From: Opitutaceae bacterium | GTDB lineage: Bacteria > Verrucomicrobiota > Verrucomicrobiia > Opitutales > Opitutaceae | Length of the DNA stretch: 20,832 nucleotides | Reading direction: 5' to 3' | Assembly (NCBI GenBank): GCA_025352845.1 | Contig: JANXSC010000557.1 | Coordinates: forward strand, 1 to 20,832 | Part shown: positions 12,950 through 19,705 of the stretch, in pieces | Position numbering within the stretch: the stretch's first letter is position 1 | Layout of the letters: each line of letters opens with the position of its first letter | Notes under the pieces: generated by a model | Told to the model about the DNA's origin: nothing | Databases searched by the model: none | What the model saw: only the letters and a program-made list of their open reading frames with translations | Program-made: the position numbers and the translations under genes

Positions 12950-13776
12950 CCATCGCGCTCATCGACAACGGCTCGCTCGAACCCGCCGCGACGCGCAATC
13001 TGCGCGCGGTTGCCGCGGAGCTTTCCGCGTCCGCCGATGTGACCGCGCATCCGGTTTCGTGGAAGCACAGCGACCGCATCCCGCTTTCCGCCCTCGATGG
13101 CGACGCGCCGGGCACGACGCTCGCACCCTTCATCCGCGCGCAACTCGCCGCGGGCGAACGTCGCTTCGTTTTCGTCCCATTCTTTATCAGCGCGCAAGGC
13201 GCGATCGGGTCCGCGCTCCGCAGTGATCTCGAAAAACTCCAGCGCAGGCACGCCGCCACGCCGTTCGATTTCACGTTCACGAGCGGTCTCGCCGACACGG
13301 ATGTGATGACCAAGATCGTGGCCGACCGTGTGCGCGAGATCATCGCGTTGGCTTCACTCAAGCGCCCACCGGTGATCGTGGTTGACCACGGCGGCCCGTC
13401 ACTCGCGTCGGCCATCCTGCGCAATCGCCTCGCTGACGAAATTCGCGTGCAGCTCGGCAGCGAAATCACATCGCTCGCGGCCGCCTCGATGGAAGGCGGT
13501 GACCACGCGCACAATCTCCCGCTCCTTGTCGAGCAGCTTCGCACGCCCGGGTTCGACCGCGGCGATGTCATCGTCGCTCTCCTCTTTCTCTCGCCCGGCC
13601 GCCACGCCGGTCCCGGCGGTGATATCGTGCAGATTTGCCGCCAGGCCGAAACCGCCACACCCGCGCTGCGCTGCCACCTCACCGAACTCGTGGGCACCCA
13701 CCCGCTCGCCGCCACCACGCTCGCTGCCGCCTTGCGCGCCACACTCTCCACCGTTCACGCTCCTCTTTCCGCATGA
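12946..13776 (+). CDS. CbiX/SirB-like sirohydrochlorin chelatase, N-terminal half without metal histidines
   Basis: 276 residues; probably inserts Fe2+ into sirohydrochlorin to make siroheme, as its place between cobA and cysI suggests. It looks like a tandem of two CbiX-type halves. The C-terminal half has PPVIVVDHGGP (H148) and VIVALLFLSPGRHAGPGGDI (H220), where the two active-site histidines of the chelatase family are expected. The N-terminal half has the matching frameworks IALIDNGSLEPAATRNLRAV and FVFVPFFISAQGAIGSALRS, but asparagine and glutamine/glycine replace the histidines, so it appears catalytically dead. The start ATG 12946 overlaps the cobA stop, and its own stop overlaps the cysI start. 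No precorrin-2 dehydrogenase domain is visible. Cobalt use is possible but unlikely here. Confidence 0.75.
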   Translation: MTIALIDNGSLEPAATRNLRAVAAELSASADVTAHPVSWKHSDRIPLSALDGDAPGTTLAPFIRAQLAAGERRFVFVPFFISAQGAIGSALRSDLEKLQRRHAATPFDFTFTSGLADTDVMTKIVADRVREIIALASLKRPPVIVVDHGGPSLASAILRNRLADEIRVQLGSEITSLAAASMEGGDHAHNLPLLVEQLRTPGFDRGDVIVALLFLSPGRHAGPGGDIVQICRQAETATPALRCHLTELVGTHPLAATTLAAALRATLSTVHAPLSA

Positions 13777-15530
13777 GTTCCACCGTCACACCTGCCGCCA
13801 CTCCCGCACCCGCCGCGAAGCCTCTCGCCAAAAACGAGGGCCTCAAGGCCGCCAGCAATTTCCTCCGCGGAAACATTCTTCGCGACCTCGCCGACCAATC
13901 CACCGGCGGCATCACCGAGGACTCCGGCCAGCTCACCAAATTTCACGGCATCTACGCGCAGGACGACCGCGACCTCCGCAACCAGCTCCGCAAAGAGGGC
14001 AAAGAAAAAGCCTTCTCCTTCATGGCCCGCATCCGCGTCCCGGGCGGCGTCTGCACCACCGCGCAGTGGCTCGCGCTCGACTCGCTCGCCGACACCCACG
14101 CCAACGGCACGCTCAAGCTCACCACGCGCCAGGCCTTCCAGTTTCACGGCATTCTGAAAGGCAATCTCTGGGGCGCCATCAACGGCGTAAACCGCGCTCT
14201 CCTCGACACCCTCGCCGCCTGCGGTGACGTGAACCGAAACGTGATGTGCAACCCCAACCCCGAGCAATCCGCGCTGCACACCGAGACGCTCCGGGTCACC
14301 AAAGCCATCGCCGACCACCTCCTCCCGCGCACCAAGGCCTACCACGAAATCTGGGTCGGTGGTGACACGCTAGTCGCCGGCGGCGAGCCTGAGGCCGAGC
14401 CCATCTACGGTGCAACCTACCTCCCGCGTAAATTCAAAATCGTCGTCGCGATTCCGCCCAGTAACGACGTCGACATCTACGCGCACGACCTCGGCTTCAT
14501 CGCCATCGCGGACGCCTCCGGGAAAAAGCTCCTCGGCTTCAACGTCACCGTCGGCGGCGGCCTCGGCATGTCCCACAACCAGGCCGAGACGTTCCCCCGC
14601 ATCGCCGACCTCCTCGGCTTCTGCCGCGTCGATCAAGTCGTCGACGTCGCCGAAAAAATTCTCACCACCCAGCGCGATTTCGGCGACCGCACCGATCGCA
14701 AACACGCCCGCCTCAAATACACCATCGAGGACCGCGGCATCGTCTGGTTCCGCGAAGAGGTCGAGCGCCGCCTTGGTTACAGCCTCGGCTCACCGCGCAG
14801 TTTCGAATTCACCCACATGGGCGACCGCTACGGCTGGGTGGACGGCGAAAACGGCACGAGCCACTACACTCTCTTCCTCATGAGCGGCCGCATCAAAGGC
14901 GCGCTGAAACCCGCCCTCCGCGAAATCGCCCTCGCGCACAAAGGCGACTTCCGCCTCACCGCGAATCAGAATCTCATGATCGCTGGCGTCCGCCCCGAGG
15001 AGCGTGACGTCATCGAAGCCCTCCTCAAGAAGCACAAGCTCGACACCGCGAATAATCAGTCCGGCCTCGCCCTCAACGCGATGTCATGCGTCGCCCTCCC
15101 GACCTGCGGCCTCGCCCTCGCCGAGAGCGAACGCTATCTGCCCAAACTCGTCTCCCTCCTCGAAAACGAGCTGGAAGCCGCCGGACTCCGTGATGACGAG
15201 ATTACCCTGCGTATCACCGGCTGCCCCAACGGCTGCGCGCGCCCCTACCTCGCGGAAATCGGCTTCGTCGGCAAATCGCCCGGCAAATACAATGTTTACC
15301 TCGGCGCCGCCTTCAACGGCTCGCGGCTCAACACTCTCTACAAACCCAACGTCCCCGATACCGAAATCGTCGCCCTGCTCGGCCCGATCATCCGCCGCTA
15401 TGCACTGGAGCGCACCAAGGACGAACGCTTCGGCGACTTCGTGCATCGCACCGGCTACGTGAAGCAAACGGGCACGCCCTCGGATTTCCACGACAAGGTT
15501 GGCTCCCAGTCCGCTACCGCACCCATTTGA
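13773..15530 (+). CDS. cysI: Sulfite reductase hemoprotein subunit (siroheme, [4Fe-4S])
   Basis: Six-electron reduction of sulfite to sulfide. 585 residues, near E. coli CysI (570). KFHGIYAQDDRDLRNQLRKE, FSFMARIRVPGGVCTTAQWL, LKLTTRQAFQFHGILKGNL and GDVNRNVMCNPNP are typical CysI blocks; the siroheme/[4Fe-4S] ligands are C439-x5-C445 (CVALPTC) and C484-x3-C488 (GCPNGC), at almost the same positions as in E. coli. The ATG at 13773 overlaps the chelatase stop; an upstream extension in the same frame lies wholly inside that gene. No cysJ is next to it; the CysJ-like flavoprotein of the nitrate operon may serve both hemoproteins, or a separate one exists elsewhere. Last gene of its operon, followed by a hairpin. 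Confidence 0.94.
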   Translation: MSSTVTPAATPAPAAKPLAKNEGLKAASNFLRGNILRDLADQSTGGITEDSGQLTKFHGIYAQDDRDLRNQLRKEGKEKAFSFMARIRVPGGVCTTAQWLALDSLADTHANGTLKLTTRQAFQFHGILKGNLWGAINGVNRALLDTLAACGDVNRNVMCNPNPEQSALHTETLRVTKAIADHLLPRTKAYHEIWVGGDTLVAGGEPEAEPIYGATYLPRKFKIVVAIPPSNDVDIYAHDLGFIAIADASGKKLLGFNVTVGGGLGMSHNQAETFPRIADLLGFCRVDQVVDVAEKILTTQRDFGDRTDRKHARLKYTIEDRGIVWFREEVERRLGYSLGSPRSFEFTHMGDRYGWVDGENGTSHYTLFLMSGRIKGALKPALREIALAHKGDFRLTANQNLMIAGVRPEERDVIEALLKKHKLDTANNQSGLALNAMSCVALPTCGLALAESERYLPKLVSLLENELEAAGLRDDEITLRITGCPNGCARPYLAEIGFVGKSPGKYNVYLGAAFNGSRLNTLYKPNVPDTEIVALLGPIIRRYALERTKDERFGDFVHRTGYVKQTGTPSDFHDKVGSQSATAPI

Positions 15531-15553
15531 TCTGCCCATCCGGGCGAAAAAGA

Positions 15554-15585
15554 GGGCGGACCGCCTACCCCTAAGCGGTCCGCCC
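15554..15585. terminator. Hairpin behind cysI, probable terminator
   Basis: Perfect 11-base arms GGGCGGACCGC (15554-15564) and GCGGTCCGCCC (15575-15585) around ten bases, 23 bases after the cysI stop. Only a scattered T run (TTGCTTTCTAACTT) follows. It may stop transcription from both sides, since the next gene converges. Its wording is reminiscent of the GTAG repeats but the GTAG head is missing. Confidence 0.6.
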
Positions 15586-15710
15586 ATTGCTTTCTAACTT
15601 ACTTACCCCAATTCTCAACCGCTAGGCGGATGAGAAATTGAAATCTGCGCACAGCTATGAAACGCATCCCATCGGGAAGTTCCACTCGGCTTGCAGGTTT
15701 TTTCCGCGAT

Positions 15711-16010
15711 TTATTCCGCAGGCTTTTTCTTCGCCCGCGGCGCGACCCAAAGCCGCAGCAGCAGCTCCGCGAGATTTTTCATGCTCGTCCGCTGCTGGCC
15801 CTCGATCGCCACCGCCTGCTTGAAGGCCGGCACCACCGCGCTCCGCTCCATGTAGTAGCGCCACAACTCGGCCTCCATTTTCTCTATCGCAACATACTCA
15901 CTGACATGAACTTTTATTGCGCGTTGAAACTTTTCCTGCCAGTGGTGTCTCTCGTCTGGATGCTTCTCCACATAGTCAAACACGCGTTGCTCGCATCGGT
16001 TCAGGCTCAT
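15711..16010 (-). CDS. Small hypothetical protein
   Basis: 99 residues, not recognised. It is charged and probably helical: MSLNRCEQRVFDYVEKHPDE, RHHWQEKFQRAI, IEKMEAELWRYYMERS, with a basic tail (PRAKKKPAE). No signal peptide or membrane helix. The ATG at 16010 is preferred over one at 16061, because the added residues look like non-coding sequence. The amino-acid composition and the absence of a better frame on the other strand favour a real gene. It converges with cysI across a hairpin and diverges from the coiled-coil gene at 16133 with a 122-base gap. No function can be assigned. Confidence 0.6.
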   Translation of the reverse strand: MSLNRCEQRVFDYVEKHPDERHHWQEKFQRAIKVHVSEYVAIEKMEAELWRYYMERSAVVPAFKQAVAIEGQQRTSMKNLAELLLRLWVAPRAKKKPAE

Positions 16011-16132
16011 TTGGCCAACGTGCGCGACATGCTCGGAAAAACAATCGCAAAGGCGGGGCACTGTCCGGTGCCCGTTTTCTCGTCTCGTAATGTCCGATTT
16101 CCCTCAACAACAAACTGACTGCTCCTCCTCCC

Positions 16133-17020
16133 ATGTGGCAAAAATTCAAAGAACAAATTCCCGCCGTGATCCTCACCGCGCTCCTCGTTATCGCCGGAGC
16201 GTTCTGGCTGCACCAGCAGACCGTTCTGCAAATGGCGGCCAGGCAACAGACCGAAATCGCGCCACTGCGTGACGCCAACGACGCGCTCAAGGTCGCGTCC
16301 GATGAGAACCGCAAGCAGATCGAAGTGACGAACAAGTTGCTCCGCGATGCCATCGCCAAGCGCGAGGCGGATATGTTCCGCACCGACGAAGAAGTTCAAA
16401 AGCTCAACGTTGAGCGCATGGATGCCCTCGCCGACGCCATCGCCAAAAAAGTGCAGCCCTACAACCCGCTGCCCAGGTCCGCCGAGGAGGCCGAACGCCA
16501 GCAGAGCGAACAAATCGACAAGGTTTCCGGCAAGATGGCCGACCGCATCCAGCCGATCCTCTCGGAAATGGCCAAGGATCAAAACCTGACCCGCGACGCC
16601 ATCGCCCAATACAGCCAGCGCATCTCCGATCAGGTTGGCAGCGTGCTCACCTCCGAACTCGCGAAAAATCAGCAGCTGAACAACAACCTCCACCAGACGC
16701 AGGCCGCCGCGCAGGACGCGCTCAAACTCTCGCACGAGATCACCGCGCTCTACCTGAGTTCCTTCAAGGATCAGGGCCTGATCACGCGCCTGCTTACGCT
16801 GCCGGCCAATGTCATCAAGGACGCCGCCAGCCTCAGCATCGTAAACAGCTCGGAGCGCAAGAAAGTCGAGGAACAGCTCGTGCAGAAGATGGGCGAGATC
16901 GAGAAGCGCCTCACCGAACTGCACACCCAGGCGCCTGCGGGTGGTGCCACCGGTTCAGCCTCCGCGCCGCGCGTTGCTCCGACGCGTCCCGCGACGGTGA
17001 CGGCCATGCCGGCGAAATAA
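16133..17020 (+). CDS. Membrane-anchored coiled-coil protein of unknown function
   Basis: 295 residues. One N-terminal membrane helix (QIPAVILTALLVIAGAFWLH, about 8-27) with a positively charged start, then a long Gln/Glu/Lys/Ala-rich region (about 35-215 and 240-265) with heptad-like spacing, e.g. DENRKQIEVTNKLLRDAIAK and EEQLVQKMGEIEKRL, indicating coiled coils. The C-terminal ~30 residues are Ala/Pro/Thr/Gly-rich and probably disordered. The layout suggests an inner-membrane protein with a rod in the periplasm or cytoplasm; I do not recognise the family. The ATG at 16133 gives the complete membrane helix. It stands alone, followed after 26 bases by a strong intrinsic terminator. Confidence 0.8.
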   Translation: MWQKFKEQIPAVILTALLVIAGAFWLHQQTVLQMAARQQTEIAPLRDANDALKVASDENRKQIEVTNKLLRDAIAKREADMFRTDEEVQKLNVERMDALADAIAKKVQPYNPLPRSAEEAERQQSEQIDKVSGKMADRIQPILSEMAKDQNLTRDAIAQYSQRISDQVGSVLTSELAKNQQLNNNLHQTQAAAQDALKLSHEITALYLSSFKDQGLITRLLTLPANVIKDAASLSIVNSSERKKVEEQLVQKMGEIEKRLTELHTQAPAGGATGSASAPRVAPTRPATVTAMPAK

Positions 17021-17046
17021 TCGGCCAGCTCCGATCAAAACTTCCG

Positions 17047-17076
17047 GCCACGCGAGTTCGCTCGCGTGGCTTTTTT
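17047..17076 (+). terminator. Intrinsic terminator
   Basis: Perfect 10-base stem GCCACGCGAG/CTCGCGTGGC closed by a TTCG tetraloop and followed by six T (17071-17076), 26 bases after the stop of the coiled-coil gene. The best terminator in the window; it also separates that gene from the converging cytochrome gene. Confidence 0.93.
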
Positions 17077-17116
17077 GTGTCCGGCATCAGGGAAATCTCC
17101 CGGCCCACGCCTCCGA

Positions 17117-18082
17117 TCAATTTGCGGATTGTTTCGGCCGCGGATTCTCCGTCTCCGCCGCCTTCGTGCCGAACAACCACACGCGTTTCAGCGCCGGCAA
17201 CGCCTTGAGCTGACTCACGCCTGATTCGTCGATCGCGGTGTCGGTGAGGTTGAGCGACTCCAATTTTTTGAGCGGCCCAATCGCGGAGAGACCTGCCGAG
17301 GTCACCGCCGTCCGCGTGAGATCGAGGGCCCGGAGGTTTTGCCAGCTGGCGAGTGACTTCAGCCCGGCATCGGAAACCTTGGTGCGTGCCAACTCGGCCT
17401 CGACGATCAACGCGGCGACCGGTGCGAGTTTTTTCAGCGCGGCATCGTCACAGCGACCGGGCGCGCTGGCCGTGCGCAGCACCAGCCCGTCGGTCGCCAC
17501 TTGCGAGCGCGGGGTCAGCCGCAGGCCAGTCGCTTTCTCGAAGGCTGCGATCTCGGCGGCGCGCGGATGCCAGTCGGGAGCGAGCGGGACGGGGGGAGGC
17601 GGCGCGAGCTTCGGCACCGGCGCGGTCGGGAAATCTGTCAGCGGCTTCGTCGCGCTCGCGTCGGCTGCGATCCAGAGCTCAATGATCTTGATTTCGTCGG
17701 CCGAGAGGAGCAGTTTGCCGTCGCTGGGCATCACATCCTCGTCATCGCGCTTGAGCGTGATGCGACGGTAGAGTTCACTGGCCTTGGTGTCGCCCGGTTT
17801 GATCACGGCACCCGACTCCGCGCCGCGCATCAGGTTCTCGAAGGAATCGAGGCGCAACTTGGCCTTCTGTTTTTCCGCCCCGTGGCAAACGGTGCAGCTC
17901 CGATCCAGAATCGGCGCGACGCGCGCGGTGTAGAACGACGGCTCCGCGCGGGCGGCGGGTGCGGAAGCAAATACGGCGAGGCCCGCCAGCAGTAGGGCGG
18001 GCTTCAGCCCGCTTTTCGCCCGGAAATCGGATTCACACCAAGGGCGGGCTGAAGCCCGCCCTACTTTAGGCGAGAATCGCAT
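17117..18082 (-). CDS. Secreted planctomycete-type cytochrome c with leucine-rich repeats
   Basis: 321 residues. A long leader with basic residues, the hydrophobic stretch LKPALLLAGLAVFASA and a cleavage-like PAARA-EP (near 46) indicate export. The heme c site is SCTVCHG (CxxCH at 63-67) with VMPSDGK (M118) as likely distal ligand, the usual PSCyt1 form. After a Pro-rich linker, about 205-305 carry leucine-rich repeats (LRALDLTRTAVTSAGL, LESLNLTDTAIDESGV). The start is uncertain: ATG 18082 overlaps the end of the DUF1501 gene by 17 bases, and no ATG or GTG in frame follows before the signal peptide; a CTG within the repeat at 17992-18064 would give a normal-length signal. Last gene of its operon. 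The role, electron transfer or binding outside the membrane, is unknown. Confidence 0.8.
   Translation of the reverse strand: MRFSPKVGRASARPWCESDFRAKSGLKPALLLAGLAVFASAPAARAEPSFYTARVAPILDRSCTVCHGAEKQKAKLRLDSFENLMRGAESGAVIKPGDTKASELYRRITLKRDDEDVMPSDGKLLLSADEIKIIELWIAADASATKPLTDFPTAPVPKLAPPPPVPLAPDWHPRAAEIAAFEKATGLRLTPRSQVATDGLVLRTASAPGRCDDAALKKLAPVAALIVEAELARTKVSDAGLKSLASWQNLRALDLTRTAVTSAGLSAIGPLKKLESLNLTDTAIDESGVSQLKALPALKRVWLFGTKAAETENPRPKQSAN
17992..18064. repeat. REPIN-like element with perfect 21-base inverted ends
   Basis: Bases 17992-18012 (GTAGGGCGGGCTTCAGCCCG plus C) and 18044-18064 are exact reverse complements; each is itself a hairpin (GCGGGC-TTCA-GCCCGC), with 31 bases between. 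This is the layout of a REP doublet with the GTAG head known for REPs moved by RAYT transposases. It fills the gap between DUF1501 and the cytochrome gene and reads into the latter's leader peptide. Confidence 0.85.
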
Positions 18083-19616
18083 TGATGACGTTGGCCGGCA
18101 GCACGCCGGTGAGTTTCTGGTCGAGGCCCTGGTGTTTGAACGTGAGCCGATTGTGGTCGAGGCCGAAGAGGTGGAGGATCGTGGCGTGGAGATCGCGGAT
18201 ATGCACGGGATCACGAACGATGTTGTAGGAGAAATCGTCGGTCTCGCCAAACGAGATGCCGGGCTTCACGCCGCCGCCCGCCATCCACATGCTGAAGCAG
18301 CGCGGATGGTGATCACGGCCGTAGTTGGTCGGCGTGAGAGTGCCCTGGGAATAGACCGTGCGGCCGAATTCGCCGCCCCAGATCACGACGGTGTCATCGA
18401 GCAAACCCCGCCGCTTGAGGTCGGTGATCAGCGCGTAGGTCGGCCGATCGGAATCTTCCGCCATGAGCTTGATGCGATCCGGCAGCAGGCTGTGTTGATC
18501 CCAGCTGCGGAGGAAAATCTGCGTGAAGCGCACGCCGCGCTCGGCAAGCCGGCGGGCCATGAGGCAGTTGTAGGCAAAGGTGCCCGGCTCTTTCGCCTTC
18601 GGCCCGTAGAGATCCCACGTCGATTGCGGCTCGTTGGAGAAATCCGCCAGCTCGGGCACCGAGGTCTGCATGCGAAACGCCATCTCGTATTGCGCGATGC
18701 GCGTGTTGATCTCGGGATCGCCGACGCGCTCGAAGAGCTGGCGGTTGAGATCGTTCACGCCATCGATCATCGCACGGCGCACGTCGCTGTCGATCGCGGT
18801 CGGATTGTTGAGGTGCAGCACCGGATCGCTGCCGGAGCGGAGGGTGACGGCGGCGTGCGCGGGCGACAGAAAACCCGACGACCAGAGCCGATTCGACAGC
18901 GCCTGCACATTCGTGCGGTGCGGCATCTTCGAAGTCATCACGACGAAGGTCGGCAGCTCATCGTTCGCCGCGCCGAGTCCATAGGAGAGCCACGCGCCGA
19001 TCGAGGGCCGGCCGGGAAACATGTTGCCCGTCGTGATCTGGAGGATGGCGGGCTCGTGGTTGATGGCCTCGGTATAAAGCGATTTGAGGACGCAGAGCTC
19101 ATCGGCCACCTTGGCCGTGTGCGGGAAAAGCTCGGAGACCCAGTGGCCCGCCTTGCCGTGCTGGGCGAATTTATAGAGGCTGGGCGCGATGGGAAACCGC
19201 ACCTGACTCGCCGTCATGCCGGTGAGCGTCTGCCCGCCGCGCACCGACTCGGGCAGATCCTTGTCGAACATTTTTTCAAGCGCTGGTTTGTAGTCCCACG
19301 TCTCGAACTGCGACGGCGAACCCGCCATGAAGAGATAGATCGCGCGCTTCGCCTTGGGCGCGAAGTGCGGCAGCGGCGAGGGCGTGGCGGACGACGAAGA
19401 CGCGGCGGCGAGCAAATCCGGCGCAGAGCGACCGAGCAGCGTGGCGAGGCCGGCGGCACCGAGCGCCTTTACGCCGCGGCCGAGGAAGTGGCGGCGGGTT
19501 TCGAGCGCGAGCCACTCGCGCTTCAGGCCCAGCGGCACGTGCGGCAGATCCCAGACGGTCGGATTTTCGCCGCAATGATCGGAGCAGAGGTGGTGGTCGG
19601 GGGAGTGGGAAATCAT
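18066..19616 (-). CDS. DUF1501 protein, Tat-exported
   Basis: 516 residues. The twin-arginine motif TRRHFLGRG (RR at 41-42) followed by a hydrophobic stretch (ALGAAGLATLLG) indicates Tat export in folded form. The body matches DUF1501, a branch of the alkaline phosphatase/sulfatase fold: KRAIYLFMAGSPSQFETWDY, GNMFPGRPSIGAWLSYGLG, VIWGGEFGRTVYSQG, GRDHHPRCFSMWMAGGGVKPG and HIRDLHATILHLFGLDHNRL, with metal-ligand-type Asp/His in the last blocks. Start ATG 19616. In planctomycetes and verrucomicrobia it is nearly always paired with DUF1549/DUF1553 cytochrome proteins, as here. The substrate is unknown; a role in handling polysaccharide or sulfated material is often suggested but not visible from this sequence. 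Confidence 0.92.
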   Translation of the reverse strand: MISHSPDHHLCSDHCGENPTVWDLPHVPLGLKREWLALETRRHFLGRGVKALGAAGLATLLGRSAPDLLAAASSSSATPSPLPHFAPKAKRAIYLFMAGSPSQFETWDYKPALEKMFDKDLPESVRGGQTLTGMTASQVRFPIAPSLYKFAQHGKAGHWVSELFPHTAKVADELCVLKSLYTEAINHEPAILQITTGNMFPGRPSIGAWLSYGLGAANDELPTFVVMTSKMPHRTNVQALSNRLWSSGFLSPAHAAVTLRSGSDPVLHLNNPTAIDSDVRRAMIDGVNDLNRQLFERVGDPEINTRIAQYEMAFRMQTSVPELADFSNEPQSTWDLYGPKAKEPGTFAYNCLMARRLAERGVRFTQIFLRSWDQHSLLPDRIKLMAEDSDRPTYALITDLKRRGLLDDTVVIWGGEFGRTVYSQGTLTPTNYGRDHHPRCFSMWMAGGGVKPGISFGETDDFSYNIVRDPVHIRDLHATILHLFGLDHNRLTFKHQGLDQKLTGVLPANVINAILA

Positions 19617-19624
19617 GGTTTGAA

Positions 19625-19704
19625 GTAGGGCAGGTCTGTGACCTGCCCTTATTGCGATACGGCAAAATGCAGCGGTTTCAGGGCGGGTCAGAGACCCGCC
19701 CTAC
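19625..19704. repeat. REPIN-like element between DUF1553 and DUF1501
   Basis: Starts GTAGGGC and ends GCCCTAC. Two hairpins, GGGCAGGT-CTGTG-ACCTGCCC (19628-19648) and GGGCGGGTC-AGA-GACCCGCCC (19681-19701), are separated by 32 bases. It takes up 80 of the 89 bases between the two genes and ends one base from the DUF1553 stop codon. It could weaken read-through from DUF1553 into DUF1501 or protect mRNA ends. Confidence 0.82.
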
Positions 19705-19705
19705 T

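Noticed and set aside
13635..13772. Upstream extension of the cysI frame
   Set aside because: It lies inside the chelatase gene and reads as Arg/His/Pro-rich shadow sequence; ATG 13773 gives the normal CysI length.
18132..19628. 498-codon open frame on the + strand opposite DUF1501
   Set aside because: It is the complement of a clearly conserved gene; high GC gives long antisense frames. Its composition (Arg, Gly, Glu, Ala) is typical of such shadows.
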